A stretch of 64,000 nucleotides of DNA from Trichoplusia ni (GCF_003590095.1 NC_039478.1:4960001-5024000), one strand, 5' to 3'; positions 11,064 to 23,280 are shown, numbered from the stretch's first letter. Program-made: numbers and translations. Notes: generated from the sequence alone by a model not told the origin.

Positions 11064-11862
11064 GTAAAATATAAATACATTCACACATAACTGGTCTCCT
11101 GATACAAACGCTACAAAAAGTATTTATAATTGACCCTATGGAGAAGACTTGAGCTTTCATTATCATGCGTATCTTTTCATTATTAGAATCACTTTTCAAA
11201 TTAAGTTCCTTCATGATGTTTTAATTCATCGTAAGTCAGTAATGTGTTATAATAGTTAAGAAAATAAATATATATCTGAACAAATCATATTGGTAATTTT
11301 GCCTGTGTTAGGATCTAACCGGCACCTCTTATGTACAAATCCATACATAGACCCTCAAAGCCACGATCAGCGATAATCTTGGTTATAAATATAACTCGTA
11401 CAAGGCGGAGGTCCTTCCATTAAAAAAAGCTACGTCATTTAAATTCTTTATAACATATTTAAATCTGTTACAATATCTCAATATCTCATCACAATATTAA
11501 AGAGGTTTCATTACGATTCCATGTTCTATAAGAAGTCACATCTTCAAATGTCAACTAAAGGCTGTATAAATATAATTTCCTTTGCCTTCATTTGTCAGAG
11601 CCCGCGGCTGCGATTCGTTATCTATTCGAATAGTCTATATTGAAAGAATGATTGCGATCAAAAAGGATTTTTTTTATGACTAGGATGAAAGGATAAGCAG
11701 TCGTCGGTATGATAAAGAGCTGATTTTGTCCCTTGTGGAGCAAGGGAAATAGGCTGTGACGATATTTTTGTGTTTAATATGAATGTTTTGTGCTAAGTTA
11801 GATAATTGTAACGAATATAAATGATCTACAAATTTTTACATATTAATTATACTATGTAATCA
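11064..11862. other. Intron-like stretch, nothing recognised
   Basis: AT-rich, with scattered short repeats but no gene and no bounded element that I can define. Confidence 0.4.
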
Positions 11863-12090
11863 TCATCCACAGCCTTTATCCTCCCACTGCTGGGCAGAGG
11901 CCTACCATTTCTCGTGCCAATTTCTACGGTCCTATGCTAGCCTCATCCAGACTGGACCCGAGACCTTTATTATGTTATCGACCCATTTTGCTCCCGGACG
12001 ACCGACGCTTCTTTTGCCTTGTCTTGGCCACCATTCTGTCACCGCCTTAGTCCACCTGCAGTCACTTCGTCTGGCCAAGTGGCCTGGCCA
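11863..12090 (-). pseudogene. LINE reverse-transcriptase C-terminal fragment
   Basis: On the - strand 76 codons read as the typical tail of an insect non-LTR retrotransposon protein. It starts W-P-G-H-L-A-R-R-S-D-C-R-W-T-K, then V-G-R-P-G-A-K-W, then N-W-H-E-K-W, and ends A-Q-Q-W-E-D-K-G-C-G-stop, followed by (ATG)n-like sequence. The conserved G-H-x-x-R, R-W-T-K, G-R-P and Q-Q-W positions are present. Two in-frame stops interrupt it, so it is a dead, strongly 5'-truncated copy. The catalytic reverse-transcriptase core is absent. Confidence 0.8.
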
Positions 12091-12744
12091 TACTGTGAAA
12101 AATTTGTGAATGAATTATAATTATAAAAATATTTTACCGAATCAAAATTTCATTTTTTATTTGTATTCTAAAAGACATAATAAATGGTAAATTGCATTGT
12201 AGGTATGTCATAAAAGCTTTAATAAAGTATAAGTTATAATTCTAATTATTTGCCAGAAATAGTTTTAAAAACCTTTAAAGTTTTTACATTTATTATTTTA
12301 TTACAAAAATCGTATTAATATTGAACCTACAACAATACGTCCAAACATCTCGACCTCATTATCGTTGTTAACAAATACGCACAGTTGTTAACGTTTAATG
12401 AGATAAAGGCGGAACTTCCAGATAATTTATTTTGTTTCTTAGAAAAAATAAGGAAGAAGGGAAACTTGTAATTTATTCGCTGACCTTTTGGGTCACGACT
12501 GCGAACGTGCTCGGAAAATGTGTACATGTGTTTAGTAAGGCAAACCGTTTAGAAGAAGACAGGAGGCGAAATTTTGTGTCGGCGAATAGGTACTCTTGCA
12601 TGTAATAGTACCTAGTTATTTGAGGTTGAAGACTTTGCGAAAGTTTATTGAGATTTCTTACTTACTATTGGTGTTTCTTATAATTGCTAGAACCAATTTT
12701 GAATTATGTGTTATCATTATAATCCTTATTGCCAGTATTTTATT

Positions 12745-12800
12745 AAAAAAAAACCGGTCAAGTGCTAGTCGCCCTCATGACGCTGGGGGTTCCACGCAAA
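12745..12800 (+). repeat. Element D, left-end fragment
   Basis: AAACCGGTCAAGTGCTAGTC followed by GGGGTTCCACG matches the left end of element D at 9439. The rest is not recognisable. Confidence 0.55.
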
Positions 12801-14181
12801 TAGAGAAAGAAGTGATTTTTTTTTTGAAGATTCACAACTGACAAAATGGTACAAAAAATTAGTTGAATTAGACTCAGTTTATATTTGAAGTCGGTTTCGT
12901 GGTTTCCTTTTTAAAATAACTAATATTATTATGTTTTAAAATAAACTGTTGATAGCGTGCGTAAGCACACGCATACCTAGTACCACGTATTATACGCATA
13001 CGTACTCAACAATAACATTTAGCCAAATTAATGAAGCGAGCTTTTTAATTCAATAGAATTTTAGGTGTTGTTCATCAATGTACGTGCCATCACTCTCACC
13101 AAATATTTTACCGATAAAATAATCATAATCTCCACAACAATTTGACCTTTAAACACCATCTAGAAGTTTCGATACCAAACTTTAACCGTAACCACCACAA
13201 TCAAGTCATCAAATCATAATTATTGGGATTATCTGAAGTGTTAGCCTTATCCGACCTTACCTCAAACGACTCTAGCACTTATAGTTAAGGTCGTAAAGCT
13301 TTAAATGACTAAAGTTTTGATATGTATAACACTTAGGCGACATTAATCTCGATTGAGGGCATTCAACTTTAGGATTAGTGACCTTTGTAAAGGCTTTCGT
13401 GATTGATCGAGTTTATTTAAAAGAATTCCAATTTGTTAGTTTGAGTGATCGTGAGTTATGAGATTATATTTTGTTTTTTAATTAGTTTTTTAATTGATAT
13501 ACTTTTCATTTTAGTGGTCTGTTGTTGTTTTAGTCTTGAAAGTAGAAACTTTTTTCAGTTTATTGAAAAACTTTGATAGACAGTTCTCTAATGATTGCTT
13601 TGACAAAAGAGATGGGTTAATTAGAACTTAGAAAAGAGATAAAGACCTTTTTTGTGAAGGTTACCCCGTCTTGATTTTATTGAACTGCTAAATATTCAGC
13701 CTTGTTAGAGGTTGGTGATAAAACCCCATCATAAATAGTGACTATCAAAATAGTCAGTGTCATATGAAATTTAAATAAAAATAAGTATTTACAATTACCA
13801 TAGTAGGCATAAGCGTAAGCAAAACTTTTTTCAATATATTTTCGGTAATTTTTCTTTTTTTAAACTATTATCGGTCGACCTGTAGAGCGCTGTACACAAT
13901 TACGAAAAAACATAATGAAATTACAGCACAAAATATAAATCAATTATATCATATTTACAAAGAGAAAACCTGTGCCATTTCGACACAGATATTGTTACGT
14001 AGTGTAACAATTTATATTCTATAGGACGTACGTGATGTGAATCGTCATACGGTGTACACGCCGCCTTGTTACCGGAGCCAGTAGGGTGACCAGAAATATT
14101 GATTTTCACGATATTTAATATAGAACTTAAATTACAACAGAGGATCCATTTTGTTTTTCTTTTGTAACACCCTTATTACCA
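12801..14181. other. AT-rich stretch, nothing recognised
   Basis: No gene, RNA or defined element is seen. It holds only short chance open frames. Confidence 0.4.
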
Positions 14182-14412
14182 AGGCCCCAATTCTGCTATT
14201 TACAATGTCCAATGAATGACTGAAAAATGGATTAAATTAGCACCATTCACAATGTTCAGACCATTTCGTCAACACCATAATTGGAAAATCAGTACGGGGT
14301 GGAACACTCGCGGTCAACACAATTAATTGCCAATTATTGTGATGGCAAAAACCTCAAGATAATCCATATAAGGTCCATTCATCGACCATTGTAAATAGCA
14401 GTATCGGGGCCC
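14182..14412. mobile_element. MITE with terminal inverted repeats of about 36 bases
   Basis: The left end (14183 onward: GGCCCCAATTCTGCTATTTA, then CAATGTCCAATGAATG) is matched in inverse by the right end (reading back from 14411: GGCCCCGATACTGCTATTTA, then CAATGGTCGATGAATG), with about five differences in 36. The element is about 230 bases and has no coding capacity. It is a non-autonomous DNA transposon. The superfamily is uncertain and I could not identify a clear target duplication. Its right end directly abuts a retroelement segment starting at about 14413. Confidence 0.7.
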
Positions 14413-14728
14413 AGCCTGTACCTGTTCCATTGCTGATGGATTGAGCCTTAGTGAAGGATTGAGCATTGATCATGACGCCAGCAAACTATGGGCCGGAAAA
14501 GAGGTAGAATCACCTTGTGTTCAGTCTACTCTTCATGCTTGTCGAAGACTTAATATCTTTGCTGCTGGGGAGTTTGTTGCGCCGTTTCTTCTCTCACGGC
14601 AAAAGCACTTAGGAAGCGGTGACGGGTGGGCAAAACTGGGTGCTGTCCAATGTAATTTGACCTTCAAAAACTGCTACTTAGTAGCCTAATTTGAATAAAT
14701 GACTTTTGATTTTGACTTTGACTTTGAT
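14413..14728 (+). mobile_element. Retroelement 3' segment with a (TTTTGAC)n tail
   Basis: A GC-richer block of about 250 bases ends in GAATAAATGACTTTTGATTT and a short TTTGAC repeat, the typical simple-repeat tail of a LINE or LINE-dependent SINE in + orientation. The open frame of 82 codons at 14441-14689 has no recognisable domain, so I treat it as part of the repeat and not as a gene. I recall similar sequence from lepidopteran repeats. Confidence 0.55.
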
Positions 14729-17700
14729 AATAAATTGTAAGAAAATCGTATTACCGGTTAATAATACAATGTTACACCATATTTAACTAATACAAATTTG
14801 ACAACTGCACTTATAGCCGAGTGGTCATCATCACATGTCTGGTCGTCTTTCTTGATGTCATTAGAATGTTTGTGAAGCTCCGCGCGATATAAACATTTAT
14901 TCTTAGGGCTATCTAGGGAATCTATTTATTTAAATCAAAGAAAAAAAAGAAAAAGTAGTCCTTAAGTAATTCACTTATTTATATATACATTTCGTACCCG
15001 TATCTAAAGCATTCATCAAATAAAATGAAAAATGAAACACAATCCTGTGTAAAAATCCCAACAGTTTCCAATAACTGGTATCTTTACTCGCAAAGGTTTA
15101 TCTCGGGTTTGTTCATACTGACCTACATACCCAAGATTTTTCTTATACCGCGGTTGTCTGTCAGATTGGATGGAAACGATTACGTAGCGATCCAATACCA
15201 CAGATACAATATGGGTTTCGATCGTATATTGTTTTTTTTTTACTTTTATTACGATGTCGTTGGAAAGTTTCGTTTGGTTTTCGAATTGTTGTTTTTTAAT
15301 TTCGAATTATAATTGAATTGAGTTTTGTGAGTTTTAATTGCCTTTCATGGAGTTTTTATTTAAATCTTAGTTGCCGGCTCTTTTCGACACTATAGAATAT
15401 AAATAACTTCTCGTTCCTGCGGTCTTTATTGTAACATTTCAAAAGTGCGTGAAAAACTTCCTATTTGAAATAAAAAAAAAAATTTTGACCTTCTCAAGAA
15501 TTTTTAATTAACCTTAGGCTGAAAAAATTATGTAACACTTATACATTTTGATTGGAATATATTAGTAACGTTGTCTTAATAAAGAACACAGCAACCTCTT
15601 CTGAAAACAAAACACACACTTCATCTAGATTGATGGATTACTACGTAATTTTATGTAGGTCTGTACATCTTATAAACGCAGTACCTATGAAAATAAATTC
15701 AAAACATGTTCTAAATATGTAGAGCTTTTCTTTTTTTACGTTATAATAACACGTGTTTTCTCTTCTGATTGAGTAAGTATTTTTTTTGATTATCCAAGGC
15801 ACGTGTTTTTACTTTATTATAATAACCTTTTTGTAAGGAATTATAGCTACACAAACCGACACGATTGTGTCTATCAATTTTGATGTCGTTTTTGTGGATA
15901 TTTCGCATCAATAATTTATAAACTTAATTTTAAAATCTGTCTATTTGTTCACTGCTAGCTGTATTTTGATTATTTTCAACGATCTGATTTTTTATAAAAT
16001 TGCAACATTATGCTAGACGCATATTTTTGTAAACAAACTCATTATTCTAGCCTACACTTCAGCATGAAATTCACGAAAATGACATCATTAATAACCTACA
16101 TTGAGTAACAGTACTCGTTAAATTTTTCTCAAGGGACTTCACGACCTTTGTTTTCTTAATTCTACGAGAATTGTTCGCTCTACTTTAATGCTAAACCATT
16201 AATATTTACAAAGCAATACTTAGTTTAAATGTAATTTCATTAATTAGCAGCTTAAAGCGATCGTAGGTAGTACAATAGGATTTATTTTGTACTTTTTCTA
16301 AGTCATAAATTACGCTGTTAGGGATTTTTCCTTATGTCTGTTATCAGCATGTTCAGCGAAGGAATGTTATTTTAAAATAACAATGGAAAGAACATGAAAA
16401 TTATAAAGGGTATCATGATACTAAGGTGATGAGGTTGATGAGGTTAGATAGGCTGTCCATATAAAAACTGGTAGCATTCAGTCGTATTCGTCTTCGTTAG
16501 ACGTTAAGATCAGCACAAAGATGATAATTATTAGTCTTTTTGAAGAATATAATGTAGTACCATCTCACAATACCCCACAGCTGAACAAATGTCACTTTCC
16601 TTGTAGGGAAGTTTAGAGATTTGGTCATAGCGCTTCCGAACTGCGGGTTGGCGATTTAAAATTATAATATTTCCTCTCAATTTTTGCTTTTCCATAAATA
16701 TGTCAGTGGAGTATTAGATACTTAATTAAGAAATCGGAAATATAAAAATTTTATATTTATTCTCTTGATAATATTCAGTCTCAAAAGTTCACTTCGACTT
16801 TCAAAACGTTTTTAAACCTTTAATTGTAATCCTTCAACAGATTAAAAATATAATCTGTAACTAAAAGACGGAACAGGATTTTCATAAATCGAAACCACTG
16901 AAAGAAAATTAATTATTTAATAAACATTGGATAGGTTTTGGAAGACAAGTATTTAAATGAGTCGCTCTAAATAGAAAACGCAGAATAATAAATTAATAGA
17001 ATCTGACTTACTTAAAACTTGGTAAAGCCTTACTTGAGTCAGTAATTATTAAATTAAAACAGTATGAATTTACTGCTTCTTTCCATCTCTGTTTTCTATA
17101 CATAAAATATCTGTAACTATAGATACCTAAAAAGGACAATTATCATATCTCTCACCATAGCTAGTCCCAGGTTTAATTGAGTCCAGTAAAACTGACAAGA
17201 GATGATCTACATTATATACCGCCATATTTATTGACAGACAAATTCCTATTGAACCCAAAACGTATCAGAAAATGTATCCAAAAACATCATTTACTTATCC
17301 CATTTTACGCGACCAATAAAGTACTATACAGAAGTAATACAAAACAGATTGTTATTGGTAAACAATAATACACCTCTCTCATACATTATTATATTTGTCA
17401 TAAATCTATCGAATAATACGGTATACTTTAGTACTTACAGTCATGGCGTGGTACAGACAGCACCTGAAGTCTTTTAACAAAATAAAAGTTGTAGACAATC
17501 AAACAGGGCTGTTGATTTTTGTATCGTCCGTCATGTACCTAGTTTGATGAATAATAATGGATACGTATTTATTTTACCGCAAACATACATTAATTAAATT
17601 TAAAACAAATTCTTAGGTCTCCTTCTTTCTAGCATTGAGCTAAAAATTAAACAAATTAAAGACACTGAAAACTACAATCGTGTTTACATAATAAGCAAAA

Positions 17701-17998
17701 AAAATATTTCCAGAAAATACCACACTATAATTATTACCCACTTTTGTCGCTGACTGTACCTAATCACTGTCATAGGAAAGCTTCATAAACAGGACGGTTT
17801 ATTTCACCTGATGCCAATGAAATAGGGATACAATTTGATCAGACTTGTAATATATTGTGACAGCGGCTTTCTTTGATAGAGATAGGCAAGTAAGCCGAAA
17901 TATAATGTAACTTTGAGTTTGCGAGATTGACTCGAACTGAATTAACCGAAATAGGTCTGGTAGGCCTCCACTTAACTCTACGAGCGTACCGGCGTGCA
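14729..17998. other. Long AT-rich stretch, nothing recognised
   Basis: About 3.3 kb with no gene-like open frame, no tRNA-like box pair and no bounded element. The frame at 15025-15312 is open but T-rich and ends in a Phe-rich run, so it is likely chance. Confidence 0.4.
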
Positions 17999-18058
17999 CT
18001 TGGAGAGGCCTATGTCCAGCAGTGGACTGCGATAGGCTGATGATGATGATGATGATGA
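17999..18058 (+). mobile_element. LINE 3' end: L-G-E-A-Y-V-Q-Q-W tail plus (TGA)n
   Basis: Codons from 17999 read L-G-E-A-Y-V-Q-Q-W-T-A-I-G-stop (stop 18038-18040) and run into a (TGA/ATG)n microsatellite. This is the last part of a non-LTR retrotransposon ORF and its simple-repeat 3' end. From 18000 to 18058 it is identical to 21340-21398 by eye, so the two are recent copies or one subfamily. Only the extreme 3' end is present. Confidence 0.75.
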
Positions 18059-18164
18059 CCCGATGGCCTTCCATATCCAATCCGAGCCCGCTATCTTTTT
18101 TTAGGTACTCGGATCCAATTGAATCTATAATAAATCTTAACTATTAAAATTAGTATTTTTTTAT

Positions 18165-18212
18165 TTAGCCCTCTGTTTCCCACTGTTGGCAATGCCTTTC
18201 CCAAATCTTTTC
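18165..18212 (-). pseudogene. LINE C-terminal remnant
   Basis: The - strand reads E-K-I-W-E-R-H-C-Q-Q-W-E-T-E-G-stop, a diverged version of the same LINE tail seen at 11863 and 48984. It lies about 110 bases from the + strand tail at 17999, in the opposite orientation. Confidence 0.55.
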
Positions 18213-18264
18213 ACTATTCTCTGTAGTAAGCTTCAAGAAGTTGGTATTATTGTAGAACAATGAC

Positions 18265-18405
18265 TTAACAAAAATGTTTATAATAACCATTGTGAGACTG
18301 ATTCATTATTAAATGATGTAACGGTTTACTCACACGTATTTATCGGGCTATCCCGATAAATACGCGTGAGTAAGCCGTTACATCATTTAATAATTAACAA
18401 AAATG
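18265..18405 (-). mobile_element. Palindromic retroposon insertion, family C, with 12-base target duplication
   Basis: TTAACAAAAATG occurs at 18265-18276 and 18394-18405, flanking a 117-base insert. Positions 18277-18347 are the - strand 3' end of family C, with its A-rich tail on the left. Positions 18352-18393 are an inverted copy of the same 42 bases. The arms 18306-18347 and 18352-18393 differ at only 2 of 42 positions, both transitions, around a four-base loop (CTAT). The whole thing can fold into a long hairpin. One pair of target duplications encloses both arms, so the palindrome arose during or after a single insertion. Confidence 0.75.
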
Positions 18406-18871
18406 ACTTTATAAATACCGACGTAAGAATCTTATATTTCTTCTAAATCTCTAGTTCAAATAACTTTTAAAATATAATATTATGTATTGGACAAGCAAAT
18501 CCCACGCCCACACCTGCATCCAATCACCATGATTTACATAGCAAATAAGCAAACTTAAATTTCTATCAAAACTTCGAGGAGAAAACGTAGGTAGGTACCT
18601 ATCTGATAATAATAATGCATTATCACGCTGAGCATTATAAAGTTTGAAAGTAACTTTGTGATTTAGCGAATGAGAATCTAACTTTGATAAAAATGTTGAG
18701 GAAAATCCTGTAGAGTGTTTTTTTTAAGGTTTTAAGCTTCTGCAAATTCGTAGTGTCTTTTGAGATATTTTAGTTTTATTATTAGATTTTCATACATAAC
18801 ACTATTAAGTTTGCTCAAGTAGGTCCACGAAAAATTGTGATGTAAATTAATAAATAAATAAATAAAAATAA

Positions 18872-19092
18872 AATAAATGTGGACAACATCACATACATTG
18901 TTCTGTACCCAAAGTAAGTTGCTTAAGCACTTGTGTTGTGGAATTCAGATACAACGAAGGTACCACAAACACCCAGACCCGAGACAATGTAGAAATGTGA
19001 ATTTTTACATTGACCCGACCGGGGATCGAACCCGGGACCTTAGAGCTAGCGACACCTTGAAACCGGTGTGTACGCCACTCGACCACGGAGGT
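18872..19092 (-). mobile_element. tRNA-derived SINE, family A, copy 2
   Basis: Same structure as copy 1: A box TGGTCGAGTGG and B box GGTTCGATCCC on the - strand, with a CGGGTTCGATCCCCGGTCGG core. The tail on the left is (TAAA)n-rich. The 148-codon (+) and 73-codon (-) open frames crossing it are only read-through of the SINE, which happens to be stop-poor. The sequence GTCGTCAAAT to the right is shared with copy 3, so the element may extend to about 19100. Confidence 0.85.
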
Positions 19093-19699
19093 CGTCAAAT
19101 AAATTACCATTGCAGATTTAATTTAAACAAAATCGGGGAATTTTCAAACTGCAATGATAACGTTACATGTTACACATTTTATAATGTTATAGCAGTGTTG
19201 GTAGTTGCCGCTGGTTTTCAAAAACTAAACAGAAAATCACATCAAATTTATATCAATAAATTTTATAACCTAGAAATTGCAATAGCGATAGGTACGCCAT
19301 CTATCACGGCAGACATGAACTAACGTAACGTAGTAATAGATTGCTTAGATGTATTGACCGTCGGTTCACTTGGTTCCGTCAGCCGAATGAAATATATGGG
19401 ATTGCATTGCAGAGAGTACTACCATTTGTGTTTTTTTGTTGCAGTTATAAAAGACTTTAAACCTTATGACGATTGATTAAAATTGAATATCCTTTGACTG
19501 CTTTAAACAAAGGATGCAAATTAAGTTCGATTTTCTAAACCAATTATTAGAAACTTAGTGATAAAATTTGGGTTATATATTCTTCAATACCTGCGAATGA
19601 TTCTGACTAAATGACACAATCAGCAACTGAAAGTTCGTGAATGAAAATTAAAACTAATTGTGTGGACTGGCTTTGACACCATACGAGGCAGTTGAATAA

Positions 19700-20066
19700 G
19701 CCACTGTAACAGGAAACAAAGAGGAACATCAGGGAGTAGATATAAATAGCTAGAGTATAAGAACTGTTCCACCGAAGAGGAGCTAAAAGCTACTGAAAAG
19801 GTGGCCTTCAACAAGCTGACCAGAGGTGGCCAGTCCAAAAAAATACCGTGCATTGGTTTATACATATCTATTCGCATTGAAATTGTCTGGACTTTAAAAG
19901 AGACTGTGACCCCTTGAGTTTGTTTCGACATTTCTTCTCAGGGTAGTCAGATAGGAAATGTCGACTCCAGCGTTCTCAAAAAAAAATAAGAAGACATGTA
20001 AAAGTGATGATATATCCTACTTACAGAATAAATTATTTCATTTCATTTCATTTCATTTCATTTCAT
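19700..20066 (+). mobile_element. Retroelement 3' end with an (ATTTC)n tail
   Basis: The segment ends in a clean run of seven ATTTC units (about 20035-20066). Positions 19908-20045 are matched in inverse by 48491-48625, including TTTGTTTCGACATTTCTTCT and TGTCGACTCCAGCGTTCTCA. A shared body plus a simple-repeat tail is typical of a LINE or its SINE in + orientation. The left boundary is uncertain and no reverse-transcriptase motif is seen. Confidence 0.6.
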
Positions 20067-21338
20067 TGATCGCCAAGCTTCACTAGTTGGAGAGGCACCT
20101 CAAAAGAAGTCGTTTTTTACTGAATTAATTATTAGATTTATTCAAACCTACTCTACATTATCCACTCTTCCACCCATCATCAAAAGTAAAATTAATTTCT
20201 CCTTTCAACAAAACCAGTATTAATGTCAATTTATGCGTAGGTAGAGATATTACAAAGTTTAACTCTGATTAAACACCTACATTGATACACGTAAAACTTT
20301 GGAACAAAGTAACTGAACAAATTGTTTCTGATATTCATCGTAATTTCATTAAATATACACAGGTTTGGTACAAGTTACTGACTGAAGCGATAAGTCAACA
20401 GGTGTTTTTCCTTGATATGTTTTACATTTATATTAATTACATTGGTGTTTTTGAGCGTGTCAATTGGATGTTTAATAATATTTTAATGAAATTAAATCGC
20501 ACATGATCTTACTATAATCATAATACATGTTTACTTACAACTCTACCTATTAGAAACTCTCTTTATCATAATCAGTCGAGTCCACATCAACCAGACATAG
20601 TTTCGGTGGTGAAAAAATCCCGCGACAAGAGATATAGATAGGTTTAATTCTGATTAAATTTTAGAATTAAGCCCTTTGTTCTTTCCTCTTCTCACTTTAA
20701 ACTTTTTGAATGATGATTCCTTTTTATTTCATGGATTTATTTTCTAGTGAGGTAACACGCAAAATCACTCAACTTACAGGTTACACACAATTTTTCTTTG
20801 GCGTGTCGAGCTTGTAACACTTCGACAATGTTCTTAATTCTAAACATCAAATAAATTCAAAACTTTGTCATACATAATTCCTTAAATCACCTTTTGCTAA
20901 TTTGGCAGAATCTTGCAAAAACTTCAGCAACATTTTCACACGAAATTCTAAAGAAAATCGCTATAGCGTTCTATAACGTATCACGAATAAACAACAAAGC
21001 AAGTCTCAAAATCATTCTCAGATCGACCCTCATCATTAAAAGTTGGGACGTACCCGTCAGTTGCCAGAATCGAGTTAATGTTTTACTGGGGATCAGTATA
21101 ACGCAATTACTGTATGGTTTATACTAACTATAACTGTGTAAAAGATTAGTCAGGGATCTACTGTCCCGTCTTAAAGTTATATACTTGCAGCTAAGGAAGC
21201 GTGACAGGGCCATACACAGCATAGAGTGGCATCCTTTTCCCACAGGTGGCTGTAGTTCCCCTGAGAATAGGTATAAAACAATTACAGTATAGTATACGGT
21301 AATTATAGATATTTAAAAATAATAAAATAATAAGTGCT
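20067..21338. other. AT-rich stretch, nothing recognised
   Basis: No gene is seen. A weak hairpin-family P core lies near 21205-21235 (AGCATAGAGTGGCATCC). Confidence 0.35.
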
Positions 21339-21400
21339 CTTGGAGAGGCCTATGTCCAGCAGTGGACTGCGATAGGCTGATGATGATGATGATGATGATG
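21339..21400 (+). mobile_element. LINE 3' end: L-G-E-A-Y-V-Q-Q-W tail plus (TGA)n, second copy
   Basis: Reads L-G-E-A-Y-V-Q-Q-W-T-A-I-G-stop (stop 21378-21380), then (TGA)n. It is identical to 17999-18058 over the shared part by eye. The upstream flank is unrelated, so both copies are truncated almost to the tail. Confidence 0.75.
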
Positions 21401-22894
21401 AAAAATATATATCGGAGGCTCTACCAAAACTTCTTTCAATTGTTTAAGCGTGACAGCCGAATAATCAGCGCAAAGGGGATTGTCTTCTTTTGTATAACTA
21501 GCAATGGAATTTGAAGATGACTGTAGTCCCCCAGGTTTTCCTTTAAGTGGATAGCGTACTTTAGAGGTTGGTTATTTCTTCTGGAAAGTTGAAGCAAATA
21601 GGTATTACTCGAATTACATATAACTCGATTTTTATTGAACTAACATTAAATTCGCACATTCCCACACAAATAACGCCATGCTTGATATATGAATAAATAA
21701 GTGAATGAAACGAATGCTTGTCCCATGTCAAGCTGGAAACCGCAGCACGTCAACGCGAGCTCTGTAATTATTGCTGTGGTGACCTTAACTAACCTTTCAG
21801 TCAAAGGGTCAATTCCCTCTGGTCAGCCCATTTGATCAAATGTTGTATACTAGGGCTTTTTAATTTATTGTTATTCTTCTTCTTTCTTGTAGGGCATTAA
21901 CTATTATCAGAGAATCTACCGCACCCCTAAAAATTAAAAAGTGAGAGAAATGGAGACAAAATGATTTTCTTCCAAAACATTGTAATCATTAATTACGAAT
22001 ATTTTATCAATTAATTTTTAATTCATGAAAATTTTTTCAAATTAAACCAAAACTTTTCTCAATTCAACAATACAATTTAAAAATCTCTACACCTGTATTG
22101 TGCCACCTTCTGAAATCTCGCTTAATTCTTATTTAAGAGTCAAAACACAAAAGCTGCATTGTTATAGAACCATTAGGTAGCGAAATAAAGCCTCTTTGTG
22201 TCTTCGTCAAATAAGGTAAAACGTGATGGCAGATTCTCAAAGTATTTTCAATTGTAGCTGAATTTCTGAAACAAAATGTGTCCGTCCATTCAGCTCTTCG
22301 GGATTGTGTAACGGTCAAGGCAAGAATGTCAGAAAATATGTAGTTTCCAAGAGTGTTGGGGATGAAAGTTTAACAAAAGGTGTAGATTTTGTTTGCTTTG
22401 TTGCATTTTTTAGCATTTTTTTTTATTTTGTCAGTACTTGTCTTCAGTTGTCAGTCTTTGCCTTTACCGAATTAGTTTTTATTCATTTTGATACAATGTT
22501 ATTTAATTTGGAATACTTTAATACCTAGTAAAAAATTCGATCACAAAAATTGGCAAAAATGTCAGTTACATATTTAAAAAGAGCAGATTTTCTCTCATTA
22601 ATTTATATGCAAGCTAACCAATCATTGCCTTAGTAAAGTTTTTATATCATTCGATTAATCGTAACAATATCTCAATTTCCTCATCAGTGGACTGGTTTTT
22701 TGGGAAATAATTAACCACATGTGGTTCCGTGAATATCCGACATAGGCTCAAGGATTATCCCTTCAGGATTATTCGATGGATGGGTCCTAATACCTCTAAT
22801 AATACTTAACTAAATCACCTATACCGTAACTAAGAGAAGTAGTTATGACACGAGGCCTACCACTAGCTCTTAAAGTAAAACTATTGCACGTATG
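21401..22894. other. AT-rich stretch, nothing certain
   Basis: A very strong isolated 3' splice-site-like sequence (TTCTTCTTTCTTGTAG ending at 21892) is followed by a short open frame of 14 codons, which is not enough to call an exon. Otherwise nothing is recognised. Confidence 0.3.
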
Positions 22895-22940
22895 GAAGAG
22901 GGACAACGCTATATACCATGTAGAGCGCCATTTCACTTCC
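22895..22940. repeat. Imperfect palindrome, hairpin family P, copy 2
   Basis: GGAAGAGGGACAACGCTATA pairs imperfectly with TAGAGCGCCATTTCACTTCC around ACCATG. It shares its core with 10529 and 39584. Confidence 0.45.
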
Positions 22941-23280
22941 ACAACGGGATCTGTCTAATAGTAGGATCAAAGTTCAGAGTAAGACGGTTAAGAAAAGCCA
23001 ATTTATAGCAGAAGGCTTTGTTTTTAGTAGTAACAATTTATTGGAATTGCGACGTTTATGTTGATTTTATGTATGCAGTTTGCAATGTACGCAATGTTAG
23101 TAGAGCTTATAAGGTATACGTAGGTACGTAGGTTAGATACTTCTTAACAATGTATGTACTTAAAAGTAACAAGTATACTTACAGGCACACACAATTTATG
23201 ATTAAACTGAAATCAGTGTAACAAAAAATAATGTACGACTATTATATACAATGTGAATGTGCATGTACAAAATTTTTGTA

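Noticed and set aside
18877..19323. 148-codon open frame on the + strand, and matching frames at 18889-19110 (-), 23242-23580 (-) and 23347-23544 (+)
   Set aside because: All cross family A SINE copies. The shared peptide comes from the tRNA-like head and body, not from a gene.
21877..21940. Exon after the very strong acceptor TTCTTCTTTCTTGTAG
   Set aside because: All frames close within 16 codons and no good donor follows in a compatible phase.
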